64,000 bases of DNA from Pedobacter jejuensis (GCF_003725795.1 NZ_RBEE01000005.1:1-64000); one strand, 5' to 3'; positions 25,046 through 33,465 are shown, numbered from the stretch's first letter. Program-made: numbers and translations. Notes: a model not told the origin generated them from the sequence alone.

Positions 25046-26311
25046 TTAAGTCTTTTGAGGTTTCTTCTTTGCAGCGGGAAACAAAACATTATTCAAGATC
25101 AATCTGTAACCTGCAGAATTGGGGTGTAAATTTAAATCAGTAGGAGGATCACCAACAGCGTGCTGATAATCTTCTGGATCATGCCCGCCATAAAACGTAA
25201 ACTGGCCTTTACCAATTTCACCATGTAAATACCTAACTTCTGCGGCACCTTTATTTTCACCCAAAACGGTAACACTTGTTTTAATTAAATTCTTTCTGAA
25301 AGCTGTGGTTTGCCCCATAAAACCTTTGATAACTTTATCATGATTTTGGGTGAGCATCGTTGGAACCAAATCCCATTTGGCGGAGAAATCAAATAAAGTG
25401 AAATAATCGTTCGATTCATTTAAACCTCGGTTATTTGTTACATCAATATCCGAAAATTCATAATTCATTGGATTGTTGTCTAACTTAAAATTTTGAAAAG
25501 CCAGTGTTTTATTAAAATCTAGCTTCGCCTGAGCATTCGGATCTGCACCATCACCATCAAACATAGCTGCGCAAATATCTATACCTTCTGCTGCTAGAGC
25601 GATGTCAAAACTATCTGTTCCAGAACACATTGCAAACATAAAACCTCCACCCGCACAATATTCTTTAATATGCTTTGCAACTGCCAATTTCATTTCCGAA
25701 ACCTTTTTGTAACCCAGTCTCTTAGCCAATGCTTCCTGGCTTTTAACGTCTTCCTGATACCAGGTTGCATACCTGAATGATGACCAAAAACGTCCATATT
25801 GACCAGTAAAATCCTCATGGTGTAGATGTAACCAATCGTATTTGCTCAACTTATCCTGTAAAATATCATCATCATAAATCACATCATAAGGAATTTCGGC
25901 ATAGGTGAGCACAAGTGTTACAGCATCATCCCAAGGAAGTTTGCTTTTGGGTGAATAAACAGCGATTTTAGGTGTTTTCTCTAACTTAACCATTTCCATA
26001 TTCACCGATGGGTCACTAATTTCGTTCAATAGATTAACAACTTTACCATCAGCTAAAACTTCATAAGAAACACCTCTAATTTTGCATTCATCTTCTACCG
26101 TCTTATTGTATTTGATTAAAAAGCTCCCTCCTCTATAATTCAGAAGCCAATCTACTTCAGCTTGTTTGCTAACTGTCCAGTATGCAATTCCATAAGCCTT
26201 AAGGTGGTTTTTTTGGTCTTCATCCATATAAATTAATAAAGATGATGCTTTTGCCCACAACCCTAACAGCAAGCAGAAAACTAAAATGAAATACTTTTTC
26301 TTAATCAACAT
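25046..26311 (-). CDS. Exported conserved protein of unknown function (sometimes labelled 'asparagine synthetase B')
   Basis: I use the ATG at 26311 (421 residues; a GTG five codons earlier is less likely), which opens a signal peptide, LIKKKYFILVFCLLLGLWAKA. The mature protein has GIAYWTVSKQAEVDWLLNYR near the start, HLHHEDFTGQYGRFW near 165, and GGGFMFAMCSGTDSFDIALAA near 230. As I recall, databases give such Bacteroidota proteins the name asparagine synthetase B, but there is no N-terminal Cys glutaminase and no ATP-pyrophosphatase loop, so that activity is not supported. The GGGFMFAMCSG segment resembles the elbow of a glutamine-amidotransferase-like fold. Lone gene, with repeats upstream. 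Confidence 0.65.
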   Translation of the reverse strand: MLIKKKYFILVFCLLLGLWAKASSLLIYMDEDQKNHLKAYGIAYWTVSKQAEVDWLLNYRGGSFLIKYNKTVEDECKIRGVSYEVLADGKVVNLLNEISDPSVNMEMVKLEKTPKIAVYSPKSKLPWDDAVTLVLTYAEIPYDVIYDDDILQDKLSKYDWLHLHHEDFTGQYGRFWSSFRYATWYQEDVKSQEALAKRLGYKKVSEMKLAVAKHIKEYCAGGGFMFAMCSGTDSFDIALAAEGIDICAAMFDGDGADPNAQAKLDFNKTLAFQNFKLDNNPMNYEFSDIDVTNNRGLNESNDYFTLFDFSAKWDLVPTMLTQNHDKVIKGFMGQTTAFRKNLIKTSVTVLGENKGAAEVRYLHGEIGKGQFTFYGGHDPEDYQHAVGDPPTDLNLHPNSAGYRLILNNVLFPAAKKKPQKT

Positions 26312-26669
26312 ATTTACATAAAACACTAAAATACCTGATTTAGTCTGTTTATTAAAATTTTAATGATTTATATGCTTGCCTTTATTCTTGGATTGGTTTC
26401 AGGTTAATTTAAAGATGCTTAACAATTAATTGCTTTTATAAAGCAGAAAGAAATGATTGATGCGTTTGGTGCAGAACTGCAGTTTCCGAAAGTTTATAAA
26501 CTTATTTTCCAAAAATTACAATAGTTCTATTTCCATAAATGTATTTTACCGCAGAGTTTGCAAAGGAATTCACAAAGAACACAAAGCTAGGCAGATAATT
26601 CTTTACCATATAAGATATTTAAGAACATATAAGCTTGCCCCCTAAAAACTAACCGAAGAAATCTTACCT

Positions 26670-26750
26670 CTGTTCTTAAACCTGACAGAAGCGGCAGCCC
26701 CGAGTTTTTTACGAGGGCTACAGCGTATGGCGGGGCTGAGGTTTCCGAAA
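26670..26750 (+). repeat. Variable-stem dispersed repeat (AGCCC stem)
   Basis: TTAAACCTGACAGAAGCG, then a stem AGCCC...GGGCT around a T-rich loop, then CAGCGTATGGCGGGGCTG. Same flanks as the inverted copies at 8.3 and 8.6 kb, different stem. Confidence 0.7.
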
Positions 26751-27060
26751 AGCTTATTAGCGTTGTTTTCTAAAATTAAAATAGTTCAATCTACCTAAAT
26801 GTATTTTACCGCAGAGGTCGCAAAGGAATTCACAGAGAACACAAAGCTAGGCAGATAATTCTTTACCATATAAGACATTTAAGGACACATAAGCCTTGTT
26901 TTCTAAAAATTAAATAGTTAGCATTAAATGTATTTTACCGCAGAGTTTGCAAAGGAATTATCAGAGAATACAAAGCTAGGCAGATAATTCTTTACCATAT
27001 AAGACATTTAAGAACATATAAGCTTGCTCCTAGAAACTAACCGAAGAAAATCTTAACACT

Positions 27061-27140
27061 GTTTTTAAACCCGATAAAAGCGGCAGCCCCGAATTTTTCT
27101 ATGAGGGCTACAGCGATTAGCGGGACTACAGTTCCCGAAT
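27061..27140 (+). repeat. Variable-stem dispersed repeat
   Basis: TTTTTAAACCCGATAAAAGCG, stem AGCCC...GGGCT with loop CGAATTTTTCTATGA, then CAGCGATTAGCGGGACT. Outer CCCG/CGGG could extend the pairing. Confidence 0.7.
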
Positions 27141-27317
27141 GGCTTCTTTACCCTGCTTTCCAAAAAATTAAAATAGTTCAATCTTCCTAATTTACCACAG
27201 AGTTCGCAAAGGAATGCACAGAGGGCACAAAGTTAGGTAGATAATTGTTTACCATATAAGACATTTAAGAACATATAAGCTTGCCCCTAAAAACTAACCG
27301 AAGAAAATATTACCTCT

Positions 27318-27393
27318 GTTTTTAAACCAGACAGAAGCGGCAGCCCCGAGTTTTTTACGAGGGCTACAGCGTATGGCGGGGCTGAAGATTCCA
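27318..27393 (+). repeat. Variable-stem dispersed repeat
   Basis: TTTTTAAACCAGACAGAAGC, stem AGCCC...GGGCT, then CAGCGTATGGCGGGGCTG. Third copy in the 26.5-27.4 kb array. Confidence 0.7.
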
Positions 27394-27560
27394 AGAATTA
27401 CTTTACCGCTCATTTACACAATATTCTAGTTTTCAGAAAATTTGAAGTATTATTTGCAATTTAAATCTTTAAAGATGTTCTATTTATACAATTTTGTTAT
27501 TTTTGCTGTTCCTTAAAAAGTTTAATAGCCATTAAGGTAATTTTAATAATAAAAATCGAT

Positions 27561-28019
27561 ATGAGTAAAGCAATAATAAAAACCGAAAAAGGCAATATAA
27601 CTGTAGAGTTCTTTGAAAAAGATGCTCCAAAGGCAGTAGCAAATTTTAAAAAATTAGCAAGCGAAGGATTTTATGATGGTGTTACATTTCACCGTGTAAT
27701 TCCGAATTTTATGGTTCAAACAGGTTGCCCTAATTCGAAAGATGGAGCAACTGGAATGCCAGGTACTGGTGGTCCGGGTTACAAAATTGATTGTGAATTG
27801 GATGGAGAAAATCAATATCACGATCGTGGTGTGTTATCAATGGCGCATGCAGGTCGCAATACCGGTGGTTCACAATTCTTTATTTGCCATAGCAGAACCA
27901 ATACAGCACACTTAGATGGTGTACATACCGTATTTGGTAAAGCGATTGAAAATGTTGATCTTGTTGATGATATCCGTCAGGGAGACAAAATTTTAGGCGT
28001 TGAAATAGTAGAAGATTAA
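27561..28019 (+). CDS. Peptidyl-prolyl cis-trans isomerase (cyclophilin type)
   Basis: 152 residues, a single cyclophilin domain without a signal peptide, so cytoplasmic. The catalytic region is [15 protein letters not shown] (about 44-58), followed by [14 protein letters not shown] (about 99-112) and [10 protein letters not shown]. It speeds the isomerisation of prolyl bonds during folding. The ATG at 27561 is clear and is preceded by the 26-27 kb repeat array. It lies 150 bp upstream of the DUF5606 gene on the same strand, separated by a self-complementary spacer, and the two may be co-transcribed. Confidence 0.94.
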   Translation: MSKAIIKTEKGNITVEFFEKDAPKAVANFKKLASEGFYDGVTFHRVIPNFMVQTGCPNSKDGATGMPGTGGPGYKIDCELDGENQYHDRGVLSMAHAGRNTGGSQFFICHSRTNTAHLDGVHTVFGKAIENVDLVDDIRQGDKILGVEIVED

Positions 28020-28021
28020 AA

Positions 28022-28166
28022 AATAGATTTGAGATTTGAGACATTAGATTGAGACATAGTCTTTAACTTTTGCTCTTTCTCTTTAAAATTGTTAGAACTT
28101 GATTTGAAGTATTTGATGTGAAGGTTAGTTTCTTGCATCTTATATCTCACATCTCATATCTCAAAA
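28022..28166. repeat. Self-complementary low-complexity spacer (GAGATTTGA words)
   Basis: GATTTGAGATTTGAGACATT on the left is answered by ATCTCACATCTCATATCTC on the right, ending five bases before the DUF5606 start codon. One long imperfect hairpin in the mRNA is possible. Confidence 0.6.
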
Positions 28167-28170
28167 TATT

Positions 28171-28719
28171 ATGAATTTAAGAGGAATAGTTGCCGTTTCA
28201 GGCAGACCAGGTTTGTTTAAACTGGTAGGACAAAATAAAGTTGGGTATATTTTAGAGGGTTTAGACGCTCAAAAACTTAAAGTTGTGGCGAACATCACAA
28301 ATACCAAACTTGCATCGTTAGAAGATATTACTGTTTACGGTGAGGATGAAGAGATTAAATTAGTAGATGTTTTTACAAAAATCTCGGTTAAAGGATCTAC
28401 TCCAGATACTAAGGCAGATTCAGCTACACTTCGTGCTTATTTTAACGAAGTTGCGCCAGGACATGATGAAGATAAGGTTTATGCTTCGGACATGAAGAAA
28501 ATTATTGGATGGTATAACATCATTAAAGATTTGCCTTTGTTTACTGAAGAAACTCCAGATACTCAAGGTACACCGGCTGAAGTTAAATTATCAGAAGAAA
28601 AAGCAGCTGCAGATAAGAAGCAAAAAGCTACAGGAGCTAAGGCCTCGAACAGCAAAGTTTCTACTAAAACATCAGCACCAGCAAAAAAAGCAAGCATGAC
28701 GAGTAAAAAAGGAGTGTAA
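28171..28719 (+). CDS. DUF5606 family protein
   Basis: 182 residues. The N-terminal ~130 residues match the Bacteroidota-restricted DUF5606 family: MNLRGIVAVSGRPGLFKLVG, YILEGLDAQK and a C-part with KIIGWYNIIKD. The remaining ~50 residues form a low-complexity Lys/Ala/Ser tail (KQKATGAKASNSKVSTKTS), probably disordered and perhaps nucleic-acid binding. No role is established. Cyclophilin lies upstream and a terminator follows the stop, so this ends its transcription unit. Confidence 0.85.
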   Translation: MNLRGIVAVSGRPGLFKLVGQNKVGYILEGLDAQKLKVVANITNTKLASLEDITVYGEDEEIKLVDVFTKISVKGSTPDTKADSATLRAYFNEVAPGHDEDKVYASDMKKIIGWYNIIKDLPLFTEETPDTQGTPAEVKLSEEKAAADKKQKATGAKASNSKVSTKTSAPAKKASMTSKKGV

Positions 28720-28740
28720 TCGCTTTATGAAATATAAAAA

Positions 28741-28767
28741 AGCATCGATTTATCGGTGCTTTTTTTG
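28741..28767 (+). terminator. Rho-independent terminator of the DUF5606 gene
   Basis: AGCATCGAT and TCGGTGCT form an 8- to 9-bp stem (with a G-T pair) around a short loop, followed by seven T residues. Confidence 0.85.
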
Positions 28768-28778
28768 TGACCAAAATT

Positions 28779-28904
28779 TTAAAAGAAATACCAAATTATA
28801 GCTACAACAATAAATGAGATAATTAAGCTTATCCACAAATATTTGTCATTGCCGCTTTGGTTACTTCTAAATTTATATTGCCTTTTATATTTATCTAATA
28901 ACAT
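28779..28904 (-). CDS. Small membrane protein, 41 residues
   Basis: ATG at 28904 to TAA at 28779-28781. The product starts with a basic, polar half (MLLDKYKRQYKFRSNQSGND) followed by a single hydrophobic helix (WISLIISFIVVAIIWYFF) that reaches the C terminus, the layout of a small tail-anchored membrane protein. It lies 55 bp after the rlmH stop on the same strand and could be its operon partner. Too short for standard gene callers; the clean Lys/Arg-then-hydrophobic design speaks for it but conservation is untested. Confidence 0.5.
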   Translation of the reverse strand: MLLDKYKRQYKFRSNQSGNDKYLWISLIISFIVVAIIWYFF

Positions 28905-28959
28905 AATATTTTATTTTAATGATGATTTAAAATTCAGGTTTCCATAAGAAACGTTTAAG

Positions 28960-29433
28960 CTAAGCATGATGGTATGGTTCCCCTTTTAAAATACTGAAGC
29001 CACGGTACAATTGTTCTACAAAAAACAAACGAATCATTTGATGAGAAAAAGTCATATCTGATAAAGAAATCAATCCATTCGCCCGCTTATAAACACTTTC
29101 ATCGAAGCCATAAGGTCCGCCAATAATGAAAATTAAATGCTGAACGCTTCCAACCATTTGTTTGTTTAAATATGAAGAAAACTGAACCGAACTATATTTT
29201 TTTCCACCCTCATCAAGTAAAATAACAACATCGCCACTACTAATTTGTTTGTGTATCAGTTCTGCCTCTTTTGCTTTCTGTTGTGCTTCGGATAAGTTTT
29301 TTACGTTTTTAACATCAGGAATGGATAAAAAACTAAAGTTAATATAGTGTTTAAGGCGGTTGATGTATTTGTCAATGCCTTCAATTAAATATTTATCTTC
29401 TGTTTTGCCAATAGCGATTAAAGTAATTTTCAC
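28960..29433 (-). CDS. rlmH: 23S rRNA (pseudouridine1915-N3)-methyltransferase
   Basis: 157 residues, exactly the family's size. RlmH is a SPOUT-class enzyme that methylates pseudouridine 1915 in helix 69 of 23S rRNA on the assembled 70S ribosome. Motifs: VILLDEGGK (about 70-78), FIIGGPYGF (102-110, SAM-binding knot) and the nearly invariant MTFSHQMIRLFFVEQLYRGF with the C-terminal KGEPYHHA. The start is a GTG at 29433, which gives the canonical MKITLIAIGKTED; no ATG alternative keeps this N terminus. It is divergent from the GH1 gene. Confidence 0.95.
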   Translation of the reverse strand: MKITLIAIGKTEDKYLIEGIDKYINRLKHYINFSFLSIPDVKNVKNLSEAQQKAKEAELIHKQISSGDVVILLDEGGKKYSSVQFSSYLNKQMVGSVQHLIFIIGGPYGFDESVYKRANGLISLSDMTFSHQMIRLFFVEQLYRGFSILKGEPYHHA

Positions 29434-29514
29434 CTCAAAAATTTAAAGATGTAAATATAAACTTTAACATCAATTTAATATTAACTTCTCATATTTATAG
29501 GATGAAGCATTTAA

Positions 29515-30852
29515 ATGATTAAATCAGCTGATTTTGGCGAAGACTTTTTGTGGGGAGTTGCAACTGCTGCCGCCCAAATAGAAGGTACATCAGATTATTA
29601 TGGCAAAGGTCCATCCATTTGGGATACGTTTTCTTCTAAAACAGGAAAGATAAAAAAGGGACACAAACCAAACGTAGCCTGCGATTTTTACCATCGCTAT
29701 CGAGAAGATATTGCTTTGGTAAAAACATTAGGTTTTAAGGTTTTTAGATTCTCAATTGCCTGGTCGCGGGTTTTACCTTTAGGTCGAGGAACAGTTAATC
29801 AGGAAGGAATTAGGTTTTATCACAATGTAATTGATGAGTGTTTGGCGATTGGAATTACTCCATTTGTAACTTTGTATCATTGGGATTTGCCTCAGGCTTT
29901 AGAGAACGAGGGCGGGTGGACAAGCTTTAGTATCAATACGGCTTTTAATGAGTTTGTAAGTTTGTGTGCTAAGGAATATGGTGATAAAGTTAAAGACTGG
30001 ATTGTAGTTAACGAACCATTTGGTTTTACATCTTTAGGGTATATGCTCGGGATACATGCACCCGGCAAAACAGGTTTGGGTAACTTCTTTTCATCCGTTC
30101 ATCATACGGCCTTAGCACAGGCTGATGGTGCAAAAATTTTACGTGCAGAAGTACCTCATGCCAATATTGGAACAACCTTTTCCTGTTCAGAGATTATTCC
30201 TTACACACAAAGTGATAATGATATACTGGCCGCTAAAAGAGTAGATTGTCTGATGAATAGACTATTTATAGAGCCTGCTTTAGGTATGGGTTTTCCAACT
30301 TCAAATTGGGATGTACTAGAGAAATTTCAAATAGAATATGGAACTTGGCGCCACACAAAACGTTATACATTTGATTTTGATTTTATTGGTCTGCAAAATT
30401 ATTTCCCATTAACGGTTAAGTACAATGCTTTTATTCCGGTAACTCAAGCCTGGGAAGTTAAAGCGAAAAGTCGTAAGAAGCCTCACACTGCTATGGGATG
30501 GGAAATTAATGCAGATAGTTTTTATAATATTATCAAGCAGTTTTCGGCCTATCCAAATGTAAAAAATATCATTATTACAGAAAATGGAGCTGCTTATCAC
30601 GATAAAATTATTAATGGCACAATTGAAGATGACGCCCGCATAGCATATTTTGAATTGTACCTCGAGGCTTTGCTAAAAGCTAAAAATGAGGGCATGCCAA
30701 TTTCTGGCTACATGGCCTGGACGCTAATGGATAATTTTGAATGGGCAGAAGGTTTCGATGCTCGTTTTGGATTGGTACATACCGATTTTAAAACTCTGGA
30801 AAGAACAATTAAAAACTCAGGATATTGGTGGCAGCAATTTTTAAAGTCTTAA
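29515..30852 (+). CDS. Glycoside hydrolase family 1 beta-glucosidase
   Basis: 445 residues, a single TIM barrel with no signal peptide, so cytoplasmic. The acid/base is E167 in VVNEPF and the nucleophile E356 in IITENG; the N-terminal FLWGVATAAAQIEG (11-24) and the C-terminal MDNFEWAEGF with FGLVHTD are GH1 hallmarks, including the Trp and Glu that bind the glycone O4 and O6. It hydrolyses beta-glucosides, beta-galactosides or related oligosaccharides that enter the cell; the real substrate is unknown. The gene is isolated: no transporter or regulator lies beside it. ATG at 29515 opens normally. Confidence 0.93.
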   Translation: MIKSADFGEDFLWGVATAAAQIEGTSDYYGKGPSIWDTFSSKTGKIKKGHKPNVACDFYHRYREDIALVKTLGFKVFRFSIAWSRVLPLGRGTVNQEGIRFYHNVIDECLAIGITPFVTLYHWDLPQALENEGGWTSFSINTAFNEFVSLCAKEYGDKVKDWIVVNEPFGFTSLGYMLGIHAPGKTGLGNFFSSVHHTALAQADGAKILRAEVPHANIGTTFSCSEIIPYTQSDNDILAAKRVDCLMNRLFIEPALGMGFPTSNWDVLEKFQIEYGTWRHTKRYTFDFDFIGLQNYFPLTVKYNAFIPVTQAWEVKAKSRKKPHTAMGWEINADSFYNIIKQFSAYPNVKNIIITENGAAYHDKIINGTIEDDARIAYFELYLEALLKAKNEGMPISGYMAWTLMDNFEWAEGFDARFGLVHTDFKTLERTIKNSGYWWQQFLKS

Positions 30853-30907
30853 AATCTGTAGCGTTTCGTTAAAGCAGTGCGTTATATGTTCAAAAACAAT
30901 TTCATAA

Positions 30908-31309
30908 ATGCATATCCTCAAAACTAGCTCAGCTGCATTATTCATTTTCATAATTTGTACAATTATATCTTGTAAAGATGATAGTGTCCTTTTGAAATCA
31001 AAAGAAAAAGATGAAATGGAATTAAAGCTACTGATGAGTGATATTTTAAAAATGTCTGACCAGATCAGTTGTGATAATGCTGCTGATTGGCGTATAGTGC
31101 CAATTGGAGCCAAAGGCTGCGGTGGGGCAAGTAGTTTTATTGCATACTCGGCCAAAATTGATACTGCATTATTTCTTCAAAAGGTAGAACAATACACGCA
31201 GAAAGAAAAGGCTTTTAATGAGAAATGGAAATTGTATTCAGATTGTGCATTGATAATAGCGCCCAAACGTATTGAATGCGTAAATGGTAAGCCGAAGTTG
31301 GTGTATTAA
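30908..31309 (+). CDS. Small lipoprotein of unknown function
   Basis: 133 residues with a lipoprotein signal ending in IISC, which puts the lipidated cysteine at about residue 22. The mature part has four further cysteines (SC near 55, GCGG near 70, DC and EC near the end), which could form two disulfides in the periplasm. The stretch ADWRIVPIGAKGCGGASSFIAYS is the most conserved-looking part; I know similar small Bacteroidota lipoproteins but no function. It stands between the GH1 gene and the YHYH operon, 55 bp after the former. Confidence 0.7.
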   Translation: MHILKTSSAALFIFIICTIISCKDDSVLLKSKEKDEMELKLLMSDILKMSDQISCDNAADWRIVPIGAKGCGGASSFIAYSAKIDTALFLQKVEQYTQKEKAFNEKWKLYSDCALIIAPKRIECVNGKPKLVY

Positions 31310-31374
31310 GTCTAATACTCTTTTGCTATATATTAATTTGTTTTAATTAGTTCAGCTTAAAAGAAATATCTAAA

Positions 31375-31421
31375 TTGTTTTGAGTATTTTAAACCTTTCT
31401 TGTTTAAAATACTCAAAACAA
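31375..31421. promoter_or_regulatory. Perfect 20-bp inverted repeat upstream of the YHYH-SCO operon
   Basis: The left arm TTGTTTTGAGTATTTTAAAC and the right arm GTTTAAAATACTCAAAACAA are exact complements around a 7-nt loop (CTTTCTT). It ends 18 bases before the YHYH start codon. No T-run follows on either strand, so it is not a standard terminator; an operator or an RNA hairpin that covers the ribosome binding site are both possible. Confidence 0.6.
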
Positions 31422-31439
31422 TCAAAATAAATTTTATAA

Positions 31440-32213
31440 ATGAAAATAAAAAAAACAACTATTTACAAATCCCTCCTAACAATTATTACATTTATCTCTC
31501 TCTCTTCATGTAGCAAAAATGACGATTCAACTCCAGTAACTGCAAATATTGCTGTACCTGTTGTTTATTCAAAAATTTACGGCGCTACAAGTATAACAAG
31601 CGATGGTACTTTTATTACCATAAAAACAAATGGCACTCCAGACCATAAAAGTGCATATTATCCAGCTACAAGTACTTTGTATGAGGCCTACAATGGAACT
31701 ACATTTGGTGGAAACACATTCGCCAAAAATCCGAATGTAATAGCTTCACAATCTTTCACATTTAAAATACCATTAAATCCTGCTGTTGCTTCAAATCACG
31801 CTGCAACTCCTTTAGGTGCAATTGGTGTTGCATTAAATGGTGTTGCATTATATAATCAATATGCTGGTCCTAATAATTTAGCACTTACTACCGAAATTGC
31901 AAGTTTTGATAAATATTATGGTCATCCAACCGGAACAAGCCAATACCATTACCATGTTGAACCATTATATTTAACCACTGTAAAAGCTACAAAATCGGCT
32001 TTGTTAGGCTTTTTATTAGATGGATTCCCAGTTTATGGTCCGCAAGAAGAAAACGGTACAGTTGTTACCAGTTCTAACCTAGATGTCTATCATGGACATA
32101 ACCATGCAACTGTAGATTTTCCGAACGGTAGTTATCATTACCATTTTACTGCAGATGCGCCCTATTTAAATGGGAATGGTTACTATGGTATAGCAGGAAC
32201 CGTTACTCAATAA
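31440..32213 (+). CDS. YHYH-domain lipoprotein
   Basis: 257 residues with a lipoprotein signal (lipobox LSSC, C24). The YHYH family is named for the motif seen twice here: SQYHYHVEPLYLT (about 175-187) and GSYHYHFTADAPYLNGNGYYG near the C terminus. The histidine pairs suggest metal binding, and the family often lies near SCO1/copper genes, as it does here: a SCO-like gene lies two genes downstream. It probably acts in the periplasm or on the outer membrane. The start codon lies 18 bp after the 20-bp inverted repeat. Its stop overlaps the next ATG by one base (TAATG), so the operon is tightly coupled. Confidence 0.85.
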   Translation: MKIKKTTIYKSLLTIITFISLSSCSKNDDSTPVTANIAVPVVYSKIYGATSITSDGTFITIKTNGTPDHKSAYYPATSTLYEAYNGTTFGGNTFAKNPNVIASQSFTFKIPLNPAVASNHAATPLGAIGVALNGVALYNQYAGPNNLALTTEIASFDKYYGHPTGTSQYHYHVEPLYLTTVKATKSALLGFLLDGFPVYGPQEENGTVVTSSNLDVYHGHNHATVDFPNGSYHYHFTADAPYLNGNGYYGIAGTVTQ

Positions 32214-32794
32214 TGAAAATAGATAAGTTATTCTGTTTACTTCTTTTGATTTGTTCTTGCAAGCAAAACAAGTCAAAAGAAGTAAATGCTATTTCTAACA
32301 CTTATAATTTAAAATCTTCATTAAATATCTTCATTAAAAACGATACCGTTTATTTAAACAATTTAAAATACTCTGGTTTTTTGTATGAATTACACGCTAA
32401 CAAGGATACAGTGTTATTAGAATCTTACACAGATGGTTTAAAAAATGGAATTGAAATAAAATGGTATTCAAACAAAAAGCTCATGGAAATAAGAGGGTAT
32501 AATGATGGAAAAAAGAATGGCAAACAAACAGCTTTCTGGCAAAATGGCAAGAAAAAATTTGAATTTTTTGCTAAAGACGATGCTTACCAAGGAGAATTGA
32601 AAGAATGGAATATGGATGGTAAGTTAATTCATTTAGCTAATTATAAAAATGGCCAAGAAGAGGGAGCACAAAAGTTATGGTATGATAACGGAAAGATAAG
32701 AGCCAATTATGTAATTATAAACGGGAAAAGATATGGTTTATTAGGCACTAAAAATTGTAGAAATGTATCGGATAGTATTTTTAATATTAAGTAG
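32213..32794 (+). CDS. YwqK-like MORN-repeat lipoprotein
   Basis: 193 residues with a lipoprotein-type N terminus (LLLLICSCKQ, cysteine 14 or 16). The body carries several MORN-like repeats of the YwqK class: GIEIKWYSNKKLMEIRGYNDG, GKQTAFWQNGKKKFEFFAKD, GELKEWNMDGKLIHLANYKNG and GAQKLWYDNGKI. YwqK proteins are named as antitoxins in Bacillus toxin-antitoxin pairs, but in Bacteroidota most are exported proteins without a toxin partner, and none is visible here. It starts on the stop of the YHYH gene and overlaps the SCO gene by 32 bp. Confidence 0.75.
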   Translation: MKIDKLFCLLLLICSCKQNKSKEVNAISNTYNLKSSLNIFIKNDTVYLNNLKYSGFLYELHANKDTVLLESYTDGLKNGIEIKWYSNKKLMEIRGYNDGKKNGKQTAFWQNGKKKFEFFAKDDAYQGELKEWNMDGKLIHLANYKNGQEEGAQKLWYDNGKIRANYVIINGKRYGLLGTKNCRNVSDSIFNIK

Positions 32795-33413
32795 TGCTTT
32801 AATATTTTCAGGTTGTAAACAAAAGGATAAAGAGATTATTCCTTTGCCTTATTATAATGAGCCTACTTTTACCCCAATTTTCTTGAAAAACAACGAGTTA
32901 GTAAAAAATAAAATAACACACACCATCAATAGTTTTTCGTTTCTAAATCAAGATAGTGTAATGGTTAATGAACAAACGATAGAAGGAAAAATTCATGTAG
33001 CCAATTTCATCTTTACCTCTTGCGGTAGTATCTGTCCAACAATGACTAAAAATTTGAAAACTGTAAGTGATGGTTTTGCAAATGATAAAAATCTTGTATT
33101 TCTTTCTTTTTCAGTTACACCATGGATAGATAAGCCCTATGTTTTAAAACGCTATAAAGAACAAAACCATATAGATAATGGCAACTGGCATTTTCTTACA
33201 GGAAGTAAAGCAGAAATATATGATTTAGCTAGAAAATCTTATTTTGCAGAGGAAGACATAGGATTTAGTAAAGACAGTACAGAATTTTTACATACCGAAC
33301 ATTTTATTTTAGTTGATAAAAATAAACGTATCCGCGGCATATACAATGGTACATTGGCTTTAGAAATGCAACAGTTGATAGATGATATAAAAACTTTAAA
33401 ATCAACAGAATAA
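32763..33413 (+). CDS. SCO1/SenC-family copper chaperone lipoprotein
   Basis: 216 residues. The signal ends in a lipobox (FSGC, C18). The thioredoxin-fold domain carries the copper motif CxxxCP, C87 and C91 in FTSCGSICPTM, and the third ligand H177 in LHTEHFILVD, so it can bind Cu. SCO proteins insert copper into cytochrome c oxidase or handle redox of its cysteines. The gene begins 32 bp inside the YwqK gene, so it is co-translated with it. With the YHYH protein this makes a likely copper/metal-handling operon at the cell envelope; no oxidase gene is in the window. Confidence 0.88.
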   Translation: MYRIVFLILSSALIFSGCKQKDKEIIPLPYYNEPTFTPIFLKNNELVKNKITHTINSFSFLNQDSVMVNEQTIEGKIHVANFIFTSCGSICPTMTKNLKTVSDGFANDKNLVFLSFSVTPWIDKPYVLKRYKEQNHIDNGNWHFLTGSKAEIYDLARKSYFAEEDIGFSKDSTEFLHTEHFILVDKNKRIRGIYNGTLALEMQQLIDDIKTLKSTE

Positions 33414-33465
33414 TAAATTATCATACTTAATTCTAAAACAAAGCTTAAAATTACTTCTTAAATAA

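Larger units (their letters stand above)
26470..27410. repeat. Tandem array of ~260-bp degenerate intergenic repeats
   Basis: About four units of mixed length. Each has a first part (TTTTACCGCAGAGTTTGCAA, CACAGAGAACACAAAG, GGCAGATAATTCTTTACC) and a second part (AACCGAAGAAA, TTTTAAACCTGACAGAAGCG, hairpin, GGCGGGGCTG). Units begin near 26500, 26771, 26893 and 27151; the 26771 unit lacks the second part. The array fills the 1.25-kb gap upstream of the cyclophilin gene. No ORF, spacer or RNA gene is visible in it. Confidence 0.8.

Noticed and set aside
26470..27410. CRISPR array
   Set aside because: Units are ~260 bp and the 'spacers' are themselves repeated; there are no cas genes in the window.
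32213..32794. Toxin-antitoxin locus based on the YwqK-like protein
   Set aside because: No toxin gene is adjacent; the protein is an exported lipoprotein overlapping a SCO gene.
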